DNA of 64,000 nucleotides, from positions 186,001 to 250,000 of the forward strand of contig JAZRUI010000015.1 of assembly GCA_045652465.1 (NCBI GenBank), in the 5' to 3' direction. The notes below the pieces were generated by a model, which had not been told where the DNA came from, searched no databases, and saw only the letters and a program-made list of their open reading frames with translations. This document shows positions 39,349 through 50,500 of this stretch, piece after piece; the first letter of the stretch is position 1, and each line of letters starts with the position of its first letter. The position numbers were made by a program, and so were the translations under genes. This DNA is from SIG589 sp045652465. GTDB lineage: Bacteria; Bacillota; Clostridia; Oscillospirales; Acutalibacteraceae.

Positions 39349-40347
39349 ATGAAAAAACTTTTAGCAATTCTTTTAGTAGCAGTTATGGTATTTTCCCTCG
39401 TAGCCTGCGGCGGCGGTTCTTCCTCCGCAAAGGGCTCAAAGGGAACGGGTATTTGGAAGGTAACATACCCCGATGGTAGAATCGCATACTATGATATTTT
39501 TGAAAACGGTTCGGAGAAGCTTTCTTTGCGTCCCGTTACCGCAGCAGGCAGTGAAAATTTGCTTTCCGATTTTGGCGGCGATAATTTTGATTATCTCAAA
39601 ACTTTGGGCTTTATAGGTGCCGAAGATGAGCGCGGAACCTTCAGCGAAATTATATACGACTATTATAATTACCCCGGCGCCACGGAAAATTTTGCCGCTG
39701 AGATTAAGGCGGAGGCCGAGCGCATAAATAAAAGCGGAACCGAGGAGCAGAAAAAGGCATTCGGCGCGTTTATTTATGATATAGATAGAAATACATATAA
39801 ATACAATTGCAATAGTTATCCCGGCGAAATCAGAATGGCGGCTTCTAGCCACCTTCTTATTACCGCCGATTTCAATGAAAAATTTGTGGACACGAATCAC
39901 GGCGAGCATAATGCCTTTGAGGGAGATGCAAACGGATTCACCATGACACAGGGTTATAATGAGCCGTTTTCGCAGGGCGCAGTATGGGAGAAAATAGGTG
40001 ATACCACCCGTAACGCTGCAAAGCTTGCAATAAAAGACCTTTCTAAGCTTAACGGCAACTGGAAAATGGAAAGCTATGATGCTAAGGGCAATGTAGTCAA
40101 GGTTGAGTATTATAAGCTTTATCAGGATGAGAGCAACGAAAATGTTCTTAAAACCGCCCCGATTACTGCAGAGGGCGAGAGCGTAGAGGCAGTAGTAAGT
40201 CCTTCCTATAATTGGCATCCCGAAGAAAAATATTTCAGTTATTCGGGTGTTTATTGTACCCTCTCGGGAGATTCCGACAGTCTTGTTGTAACAGGTCGTA
40301 ACTTCCTTGGTTTCTATGAAGGAAGCAAACTAACCCGCGTAAAATAA
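39349..40347 (+). CDS. Lipoprotein of unknown function
   Basis: 332 residues with a lipoprotein signal peptide almost identical in style to LivJ (MKKLLAILLVAVMVFSLVACG). Two distant, similar segments, GIWKVTYPDGRIAYYDIF near residue 37 and NGNWKMESYDAKGNVVKVEY near 235, suggest two beta-strand-rich lipocalin-like units joined by a helical middle. No known enzyme motif. Own terminator; a promoter is not clear (a TTAAAAT lies near 39264). RBS AAAGGAG. Confidence 0.8.
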   Translation: MKKLLAILLVAVMVFSLVACGGGSSSAKGSKGTGIWKVTYPDGRIAYYDIFENGSEKLSLRPVTAAGSENLLSDFGGDNFDYLKTLGFIGAEDERGTFSEIIYDYYNYPGATENFAAEIKAEAERINKSGTEEQKKAFGAFIYDIDRNTYKYNCNSYPGEIRMAASSHLLITADFNEKFVDTNHGEHNAFEGDANGFTMTQGYNEPFSQGAVWEKIGDTTRNAAKLAIKDLSKLNGNWKMESYDAKGNVVKVEYYKLYQDESNENVLKTAPITAEGESVEAVVSPSYNWHPEEKYFSYSGVYCTLSGDSDSLVVTGRNFLGFYEGSKLTRVK

Positions 40348-40356
40348 ATAATAAAA

Positions 40357-40397
40357 TTAAAATGCCACCCGAATTTCTTGGGTGGCATTTTTTATTT
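40357..40397. terminator. Bidirectional terminator
   Basis: 12-bp stem AAAATGCCACCC / GGGTGGCATTTT with a 9-base loop and T/A tracts on both sides; overlaps the last codons of galM. Confidence 0.9.
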
Positions 40398-41414
40398 AGA
40401 AAAAATATATTCCGTAACGCTGTAAAAATCGGTCTCGGCGGGGAGAACGGTCGAGGGGAAGTTATCGTGGTTGGGACTATCGGGATAGTGCTGGGTTTCA
40501 AGGCAGAAGCCTTGATGCTTATATAGTCCACCGCCCTTACCAACAATGTTTGAGAGGAAGTTAGCGGTGTAAAGCTGAAGTCCCGGCTCGGTTGTTTTAA
40601 CCGCCATTTTAATTCCGGTTTTGGGGCTAAAGGCAACTATCTTTTCGCCCTCGCCAGCGTTTAGGCAGAAGTTGTGGTCAAAGCCGCCGCCAAAGCGCAT
40701 TTGCTCATCATCGCTTTCAATATCGCGACCAATAGGCTTTTGAACCCTGAAATCAAGCGGAGTGCCCGTAACATCGCGAATTTCGCCCGTAGGAATGAGT
40801 TTGTCATTATAGGGGGTAAACGAATCGGCATCAATATAAAGCTCGTTATCGAGGATATTTCCGCCATCGTAGCCGTTTAGGTTGAAATAGGTGTGGTTGG
40901 TGAGGTTGATGATGGTATCCTTGCTCGAAATTGCCCTGTATTCTATCTTTAGAGCGTTTTCATCGGTAACCGTGAATGTAACCGTAACATCAAGCTCTCC
41001 GGGGTAGCCTTCCTCCATATCATCGAAGATATGATTAAAGGAGAGGGAGGGTGCGCCCTCTTCGCTTCCGCCAACAACATCCCAAAGCTGCTTGTCGAAT
41101 CCAACAAAACCGCCATGAAGATGTGTGATGCCCTTTTCGTTGCAGGCAACCTCATATTCCTTGCCGCCGAGATGGAAAATTCCATTGCCCAAGCGATTGC
41201 CGTAGCGGCCGATGGTTGCGCCCAAGTAGCCGTCTGATTTTAAATAGCCCTCAAGGCTATCATATCCGAGGGCAACATCGTGACCATCGAAAACAATATT
41301 GGTTATGGTGGCTCCGTAGTTGATAATCGAAACCTCAAGACCGCCTTTGCCGCAAAGGGTGTATTTAACTATATCAACGCCATAAAGCTCGCCGAAATCA
41401 GTTTCCTTAATCAT
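40392..41414 (-). CDS. galM: Aldose 1-epimerase (galactose mutarotase)
   Basis: 340 residues: GRYGNRLGNGIFHLGGKEY, THLHGGFVGFDKQLWDV, LTNHTYFNLNGYDGG with catalytic His, and CLETQHYPDSPNH with catalytic Glu. It interconverts alpha and beta anomers of aldoses. Start behind AAGGAGA. It sits beside the giant carbohydrate-binding protein, which fits sugar use. Confidence 0.95.
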   Translation of the reverse strand: MIKETDFGELYGVDIVKYTLCGKGGLEVSIINYGATITNIVFDGHDVALGYDSLEGYLKSDGYLGATIGRYGNRLGNGIFHLGGKEYEVACNEKGITHLHGGFVGFDKQLWDVVGGSEEGAPSLSFNHIFDDMEEGYPGELDVTVTFTVTDENALKIEYRAISSKDTIINLTNHTYFNLNGYDGGNILDNELYIDADSFTPYNDKLIPTGEIRDVTGTPLDFRVQKPIGRDIESDDEQMRFGGGFDHNFCLNAGEGEKIVAFSPKTGIKMAVKTTEPGLQLYTANFLSNIVGKGGGLYKHQGFCLETQHYPDSPNHDNFPSTVLPAETDFYSVTEYIFSK

Positions 41415-41472
41415 ATCGTATCTCCTTTAGTTGGTATGCTTATATAATAATATATTTTATCCCTAAAGGCAA

Positions 41473-41505
41473 CAAAAAACCGCTGGTTTCCCAGCGGTTT
41501 TTTTA
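41473..41505 (-). terminator. Terminator of the giant protein gene
   Basis: 8-bp core stem ACCGCTGG / CCAGCGGT extended by A/T pairs, with a T run on the minus strand. Confidence 0.88.
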
Positions 41506-41512
41506 AAAAGTT

Positions 41513-44500
41513 TTATCCCTTGATAGTGGTGTAAACAACAACGCTTCCTGCAGGAATGGTGTCGTTTATTTTGTTTGTAATGTTTGTGTAGGTCTTATCA
41601 GCGGGGATAACTGCAGCAGCGGATGTAGGCTCAACCGTAGCGGCTTCATAAACATGGCGATACATTGTTTTTCCGCCGATTCCGGGAGCGATATTAACGC
41701 TGATGTTTTGTGCGGTTTCGTTGTTGTTAACAACGAGTATCGACCAGTTTCCATCGGCCATCTTAACGGTCGAAATGTGAACATGAGCGTTGTTCGAGTT
41801 GGAAACATAGGTCGTTGCGCCGCCCGAACCCGACATATACTTGGTCAACAAAGAGGTCGAGTAGTAGATGTAGTAGGGGGTTTGGGTCTGGATTAGCGAG
41901 GTTGTAGCGCCGCCCATATGGTTGCCGTACAAGAATTCGCCGCCCGAGCCCGAAATGTAGGACCACAGGCAATCAGCAAACTGCCAGAGAATACCGCCCG
42001 AAAGACCTGCATTCATAAGAGCAGCCAATTGTCCTGCACTCTTAACGCCCCACCAGCGCTGGTCGAGGTCGCTGTAGTTTTCGTTGCGGATTAATGCATG
42101 ACCGCTTACGGCAAACTCATCGCACCAGAAGGTGGCATTTGCGAACCTGCTGTCGATTGCCTTAAGGTTGTTGAGCCAGCTGGAGTAGTATGTGTTAAGG
42201 AACTGGTCGTAAACATCGCCTGCAGGGCCAACCATGGGTGCATCCTGACCGGGATTGTCTCGGTCGGTGGTGCCTTCGGTTAAGTGTGTGGTCCAAATAT
42301 CGTAGAGTCCGTAGCCATACTTGGAGTTCTTAACGAAATATTCGGCAAGACCTGCGTGCTCGCTGGGACCGGACTGGTTAGGACCAACCAAAATGATAGA
42401 ATCGCGAACGGTTTGCTTCTTGGTCGAATCTGTGTAGGTTGCCTTTAATTTATCAACCAAGGTGTCAACAAGCTGCACCATCTGGCTGGCGTGTGCGCCC
42501 TGATAGAGATAGATAGAAACGTTTTGATGCGAAGGCTCGTTGAAGGTGAGAACATGGGTCATATTGGTAACGCCATGGTTGCGAATCGCGAGAATAGCCT
42601 CGGTCATCCAGGTTGCATAACGCTCGGAAGCGAGGTCCATATCAATAGCGGGATGGAAAATACCCCAAGAAATTGCATATTGAACATTTCCGTTAGCATC
42701 AGTCAGTCTGGGCGAGAGATATTCAACATCGGGAATCGAAGATGCGCCGTAAACATAGGAGGAGAGATGCCATCCGGCAAGAATCATAACCTCCATATCG
42801 TATTCCTCAACGAGCTTACACCAATCATAGAACTGTTGCATCTGGCTGGAGTTCCAATCCCAAGGATTCTCGGGGTCGCCGGTGTATGCCCAGTGTGAGC
42901 GGAACATTGTGCGTAGGCGCTTAATGCCTGCGTTCTTAAAGCGGGTTAGCTCTTCGCGGAGCTGTTCCTCGGTCATATCGCGTCCCATAACATCATCGAT
43001 AATGGGGAAGTAAACGGTTCCCGAAATACCCGAGTAGTTTTTGTTGGCAACAGTGTTCGAAACGGTGAGGCTAACCGCGCCGCTTATGGCAGTGCCGCCG
43101 TTTGCAATAGCGCCGCTCAGGTTATCGTAGTTATAGGTGGGAACATTGGTGTCGGGACGCTCGGCGTATGCGTGGAATTCCGAGAAGAATTGGAGCGAGT
43201 CAACATCAATATATCCCTTGGAGCATTCGATAACGAGATATGTGGGTCGAACATCGGGGCTTATATATTTGAATGCATCAAAGCTCCAAGCGGTTCCGTT
43301 GCTTGCGATTGCTGCGGTTGTTCCGTCGGCATAGAGAACGGGAGCGTTTCCGTCAGCCGTTGCGGAAATCGCAACATATCCTGCGCCGCCCGAAGAAGCG
43401 CGAATTGCGCCCGATAGGGTGTAGTAGAGGGAACTCTTGAAGTTGTAGTCAACGCGGGTCTTTATGGGAACGATAAGCTTTTCGCCCTCGTTAACTCTGA
43501 GGAAGTGGGTTCCATCGAATGCATCGGCTGCGGTAACAATGTTGCCGCCATAGGCTGCGCTTCCGTCTTCAAAGCTTCCGTCAGTAATAAGGTTATAGAG
43601 CGGCTCGGTGAAGGGCTTCTCAACAACCTCGGAAGCAATGGCGTTGGTGCGCTTTAAGGTTATATCATCGAAGAATAGGTCGCCGTTGGTTCCATCGTTT
43701 GCCGAAAGAACAAAGTGAACATAACGCCTGCCGTTATCAACATAGTTGCTGGCGAATGTGTGCTCAACGAGTGTCCATTCAGTGTCGGAGAGGGTAACGG
43801 TCTTCTTGTCGATGCTCTTTGCATAGTCCCAAACGGAGGCGTCAAGTGCGCGGATCGAGCTATCGTAGGAAACGCCTGCCTTTGCCGCCTTAACATAGTA
43901 GGAAAGGGTGTACCATTCGCCGGGGTTAACCGTGAAGCAGGTCCAGTCTTGATATAGCGGGTGCTTGAGGGTTTCGCCGGCATCGGTTGTAAGATTACTC
44001 TTGGGATCATTATCGGTCGAGGTTGCCTTCATGCGAAGAGCATAGTCGCCCGAATGAGCCTGACTAGAGGTTAACTCATACCAAAGATTATTGGTCTTGA
44101 TTGTTTCATAATAGGGAGTGATGCCGCCATTAATAAGGGTTTTGCCATCCTCAAAATCAATAGTATCGTAGGTTATAAGTTTATCGGCGGGAGTAACCTC
44201 AACCGAGAAGATGCTAACCTTGCTGTCGCAAACCGACTGCAAGAAGATGTTAACATCATTCTCAAGACCGGAGTTGAAATCAACGCTGTAGGTCATAACG
44301 CCGGTTCCGTTGGTGGTCATGTAGGAGTTATGGCTGAGTGCTGTCATAGCGGTGAGCGCATTTGCTCCCGAATTGGCAGCGCCGAAGCAAAGCGCGCCTG
44401 CTTCGCTTGTTTTGGCAGTAACCTTAATGGTGTAGTCGGTGTAAGGTTCAACTGCAATGCTTTGCTTTAAGAACTGGCTGCGGTTTGTAAGAGTAGCGCT

Positions 44501-47500
44501 GTTTTTGCCGCCAATCTTATAGGTCGATGCCGAACCTTCCCAATCGGAAAGACCATTTTCGAAGTTGCCGTTTTGAACGCCAACAACATCAGGCTTATCA
44601 GCCTCAACAAGGCATAAATCATCAAGCCATAATGTGCCCGCGTTTATAGCACTTCCATAACCAATACCAAACACAGCCTCGGTGTCAGCGCCCGAGTTAA
44701 ACTTAAGGGTTTGTTTTTGCCAGGTGCCGTCAGCATAGATCGGACCAAATGTGTGGTCAAGTGCATAGGACTCAATCGAAAGCTGGGAGGGCGCTAAGAA
44801 CTCTTCGGTGTTGTATTGATATTTGCGGTATGTGGTTCCGTCAATAACAATATTCTCAAGATATGTGTAGCTTGCGTTCATTATCTTGTGCGGGAAGATG
44901 TAAGCCTTTGCGAGGTGTACGGGGGATGTGGTGTACCAATAGAACGAGAATTCATAATCGGTATTCGGCTTTAGATTGCGCAAAATGTAGGAAACGGTTC
45001 CTGCGCGGGTCGAAAGTCGGAGAGAATGGTCGCCTGTGTGACCGAAATCATCAAGTTTGATGTAGGAGTCGAAGGGAATTTGATTTCCGTCGGCATCCTT
45101 TGCTAAATAATAATCCGACCTGGTGGCATAGATGAATCCGTTATGGTCGTAGCCATAAACAATGCCGTAACTCTTGTCAGTTGTGGTGTAGGAATAGGGG
45201 TTATCGGTAACAACAGTGTTCTTGAAACCGCCTAAATAGAATTCATCATTCTCGAAGCTGCCATCGTTAATAAGGTTGTTAACCTCTTCAGCCTCGGTGT
45301 TGTTAACGCCCGAGAGCAGGTAAGCATTACGCTTAACGAAGTTCCAAACCTTTTCAACCGAAACGCTCGCCGAGGACTTAACATTGGTGGTCTCGGTAAC
45401 ATCCTCATCGCTAAAGAAGTCGGCAGGGTAGTTGCCTGCGAAATTCTCGATAAGTGCAACGGCTAACAAGCGCTTAACCTGATTAACCGAGCGGTTATAT
45501 GTTCCGTTAACAATCGCCTTTGCAGCGTTTTCGTTTTCGGAATAGAAGGTGAAGTTGTGCTTGCCGTATTTATCGGTTAAAACGATATAAGATCTTGCCG
45601 AAATCTTGGCGGAGGGATTAATGGTTTCGGTGTTGGTGAAGGTAGCATAGTAGGAAGTGGAGTTCAAGTTTATTCCCGAAGTGTTGGTGATGCGTGCGTA
45701 GCTAACATTTGCAGTGTCCTTGGTAAGCTCGCCTGTGAACAACTGTGTGGGCATCGCAAGAGTGCCAACCTCGGTGAGTTTCATCGAGGAGGGAACAATG
45801 CCAAACTCCGATTTATAGGAAATAGAACCTTCCTTATATTTGCCGTTTTCGCTAATGAGTGTAGCGCCGAGCATAGTGGGAGCAATTTCGGAGATAGGTG
45901 TAACCGAAACATTATCAATATAGAAAACGCCGTCAGCCTTAGCACCTATAGCGATATAAAGCTTGCCGTCCTTAAGCTCGTTGGCAGTATCAACTATTGC
46001 GTTAACCTCAATCCAACCGTCGCCATACTTGTTAACAAGATTGTTGGGATAGAGCATATCGCGCATACCCGTCTTGCTATCGCCCGACTTGGAACCCGAG
46101 AAGTAGGTGGTGAGGCTTGTGAATGCGCCCCAGCCTGCAACCGAGTTAATGGTAAGGTCGGTGCGCGAGTTGGAAGTGGAGGTAACCTTATAGGAGAAGT
46201 GAACGAGATACTTGGTGTTAGCCTCAACAGCAACGGGGAGGTTAAAGTTGAGGTATCCTGTAGCATTATCGGTAATCTTTAGGTAGCGGTTGCCGAATTC
46301 GGAATCAACCGAGCCGCTGTGGGCAGCGTTCTCGATTGTAACGGCATTGCTTGTGGTGTTCCAGTCGCCTATGCCGCCGTGTTCAAATCCGCCGTCCTCA
46401 ACCAAATTATAAACCGAGAATCTTGCAATAAGGTGGAGGTGTTCATCGGTGGTAATAGTGTTTTCAAGCGAAACAAATTTACCATTCAAATCATACCAGC
46501 CTGCGAAGCGGTTGCCGTAATCGGGTGTTGCAGTAAATGTAACCTCGGTTCCGGGAACAGCAGCGCTCTTATTAGCCGATGCAATACCGCCCTTTTCCGC
46601 TTCAGCAACAACGGCGCTCGAACCTGCAAAGACGATGTTATCGATTTGCATATCGAAGCGGTTGTTAAGGGTGTGAAGCATTAAATAGAGGTAACCCTTA
46701 TCGCCATCAGCGAATACATTTTCATCGCTACCGGAATTGAAGGTTATGGTGTAGCGAAGCCAATCCGAATCAAAATAGGTGGTATATGCCTTGTAACCCA
46801 CATCACCTGCGCGGAAGACTTCACCCGCTTCGGAGGATGCAGTCTTTTTGTAGCCTGTGGTGGGGTTTAAGTAGCTTTGGGTAACGCCGCCCATAACAGC
46901 GAGGTTATCCAAAGCTGCAGGGCTATACATAAAGCCGGTTCTCAAGAATCCGTTAACACCAAATTCAGTAATATTCATATCGAATGAAAGGGTGTAGTTG
47001 GTGTTCTTCTTAACGGGGAGCTTAAATCCGGTTTGGAGGGTTTCCTGCGAGGGAGCGCTGTAGGAGAGATACTTGTTGCCGCGACCCTCAACGGGCTTCT
47101 CATAATCCAAAACCTCAATACGGTTGGTCGAGGAGAAGAGAATATCGGGAATCTTGCCGTTCTCGAAATCGCCGTTGTCTATCGTGTTGTGTCCGCTGAA
47201 GACAGCCTTAAGATAGGTGTAGGTTGTGGTCGAGTAGGTAGCGCTCTTGGAAACGAGGTTTCCGTCTATGTCATACCAACCGCGGAAGGTGTTGCCGCCA
47301 TAGGGCTTAGCCTCATAGATGCGAACGAGGTTTTCGCCAACATATTTCTTGTCGCAGGTTGCGTTGCCGTAACCCTCAACGCCGATTTCTTTGTCGAGCG
47401 ACAGGGTGAACTCATTAGAGCTGGGGATGAAATATTTGTCCTGAACGGTCGAATAGGTAGTGAAGTCAACCATCTGACCGTTGTCATAGAATCCCATCAA

Positions 47501-50500
47501 AACAACATTACCAAGACCGCGGTAGTTAATATCGTCAGCCTGGTTATCCATAAGAACCTCATGGATGGTGTTGCCGTTAACGCCCTTGGTGGTTAAAACC
47601 TTGTTTGTGGAGCTGGAATCATGGCCGCAAAGCAACATAACAATGTTGGAATGAACCTTAAGGAGCTGGTCATAAAGCTCCTGCGGGCTGCTCGAATCTT
47701 CAGGATTAGTGAAGATATAGGGGCTTTCCTCTTCGGTGAAGCGGGTTCCGTCCGAGCTTAAGTGTGAGTGGGTTGTAACGATAACCTTGTAGTCAGGGTT
47801 ATCCTCACAAAGCTTGCCTGCCCATTCGATAACATCATAGCGGGGATAAATCTCAAGCGAGATAACCATTATCTTAACGCCGTTAACATTAATCTTATGG
47901 TAGGTGTTATCCATTGTGTCATCGTAAGCACCGCCCCACTCGGGAAGGGTGTTAAACTGCGACTGCTTGTAGAAATAGTTGAATATTCCTGTTTGGCGTT
48001 CAGCCGAAGCGTTATAAGCTCCGGTGCTGGCGCCGTTTGCGTAGTCGTGATTACCAAGCGTAATACCAAATGGTATCTTTCCGATTATGGAATCGAAGGC
48101 CTTGCGGGTGTTAAACCACTGGTTATAGCTTCCGAGCTCGGTAAGGTCGCCCATGCTGAAAACGCCCTTAATGTTGTATTTCTCTTGATTGGTGGTTATC
48201 CAATTGGAAATGTCAACATAGTAGTCGGGGTAATTCAAAAGAAGCTTTTGCTCATCGGGCAAAATAGCGAATGTGAAATCGTAGTTATCGGGGTCAAAGG
48301 TAGTCGAGTCAACCAAATTGTTGCTAACGAAATCCTTATAATTTGCGGTTAAGGTAATATCCTTGGTAACTACGATAGTGTCGTTTTTCTTGTAGGTGTT
48401 TGCGCCCATCGACCAGTTAACGAAATCCTTGGCAGGAACCTTCGAATAGGGATCCTTAACGGTGTGGGTGCTGCCCTTTAATTCCATCTCGGTGATAACG
48501 CCAACGCGGTTGTCGCCACTATCATAATGAACTGCAACATATTCGTCGCTATCTCCGGGAATCAAGCAAAAATCATCGCAAACGATGGTGCTGCTGCCCG
48601 CATAATAGGTAAGAGCAACATAGATTTCGGTGTTATTGCCGGAGTTGAAATAAACCTTCGACTGCTGGAAATCGGCGGAATACTCGGTTCCAAGGGTAGT
48701 AGTGCTGAACATTTTGCCGTTCTTATCATAGAAGCGAATCGACTTCAAATAAGAGGGGGCCGAGTTAGCGCCGCCCGAGAAAGCATTGCGGATAAACCAG
48801 TAGAAGGATAATTCGTAATCGGTATTTTTCTCAAGTCCTGTGATTTCGCGGAGAACCTCGTTGTTGCGGTGTGTAAGCTCGAGCGAGGCCTCGCCTGAAT
48901 AGGGCTTGCTTGTCAAAACCTTTGCATCCCACCAAAGCGAGGGATTATAAGAGTTCCATTCGAAATATGCGTTCGGGCTAATGTCGAGAGCCTTATCCGA
49001 AAGGATTGTGGTGTTGCGGATGGTGTTTTCATAACCTGCATCAGGCCAAAGGTTGTTGATGTTAAATCTTGCAACAACATCGTTGCTGCCAACAATATAA
49101 CCTGTATAGGTGGCGTTTTCGGAAACCTTCTTGCCGTTTACATACCAACCCATGAAGGTGTTGCCCGCGTAGGGAGTGGCAGTAAAGGTGAATGTCGAGC
49201 CTAAAAGTCCCGAAGCCGATTTTTCGCCAACGATATAACCACCGTAGATTCCGTTTTGCTGCTCAACCTTGGCATTAACGGTAAATATGGTGCTGTCAGG
49301 GTCGAACTCGGCGAAGATAGCCGAGAGGCTAACTGCATCAAAGGTGGTATAGGGGTTTTGAGAAGAAACGGGATGGCCGTTTTCATCAACCCAACCGATG
49401 AAAACATGATTTTCCTCGGGGGATGCGGTGAAGGTAACGGGGAGGGTTGCGGTAGAAGCGAGTCTATCAATCGAAATTTCGCCGCCGCTTGCTTGTGTAA
49501 CCTCAATCTCGTTGTTAACCTCCGAAACAACGATATCATCAATATCGAGAACCATAGTGCCTGCGCCATTTGCGCCGAAGATCATACCAAGGTCGATGTT
49601 GTCTGTGATATCGGTTCCGTTTGCAAGGGTAACCGAGGAGGTGTCAAGTATATAGGAGTAGTTGGTCCATTCGCTTAAATCATCAACGAAGATTCCGGGG
49701 AAGGATGTGGATTTGCCCGCGGGATTAAGGTCGGAACCGCCCGAGGGGAGCAAATCGGGAACATCGGCAAAGTAGCCATTGCTGCCGCCGGTGTAGGCAT
49801 ATTGATAGGCGAATAGCGGGTCGCTCCAGGTGTAGGAATGGTTGCCCGTGTGATAAAGGAATATCTTGCGGAATGCCGCATTCTCGGAGGAGAGAAGATT
49901 TCCGTTTTCATCAATGCCCGAGCGCAACTTATAAGAAATAACATATCTTCTATTCTTCTTGAGCTTAAAGTTCCATTGGAAGGAATCGAGCGCAGCGGCC
50001 GATGTTGTGGCCTCCATGCGCAAATATTTGTTTCCGTCAGCATCGGTCTTGATGGATGCCGAGGAATTGGCGTTTTGAATGTAGTAATTAACGGTGTCTT
50101 CCGAGAAATCGCCGTTATCAACTAAATTGTGCTTCTCGAATTTAGCATAAGTGCCGGGTGTTGCGGCATAGGTTGCTGAGGTGGTGATGAGTTTGTTGTC
50201 GATATCATACCAACCAACAAACTTGTTTCCGTAATATGCTTTTGCGGTATAGCTTTCGCCGAGTTTGGTGATAAAGCCGCCGTCGGTAGCATAGGGAGAG
50301 GAGGCAAACTTCGCCTCATAAACGCCTTCGGTGTAGAAGGTTTCGGTCTCATTCATAGAAACCAAATTGCCCTTTGCATCAAACCAGCCTGCAAACTCAT
50401 AGCGGGAGTTGGGGGTTGCGGTATAGGTGTTGATTGCAACCTGCGAGTGAGCAACCGAACCCTCAACAGCGGTAGAAACCGTGCCAACCTTTGTGCCGCC

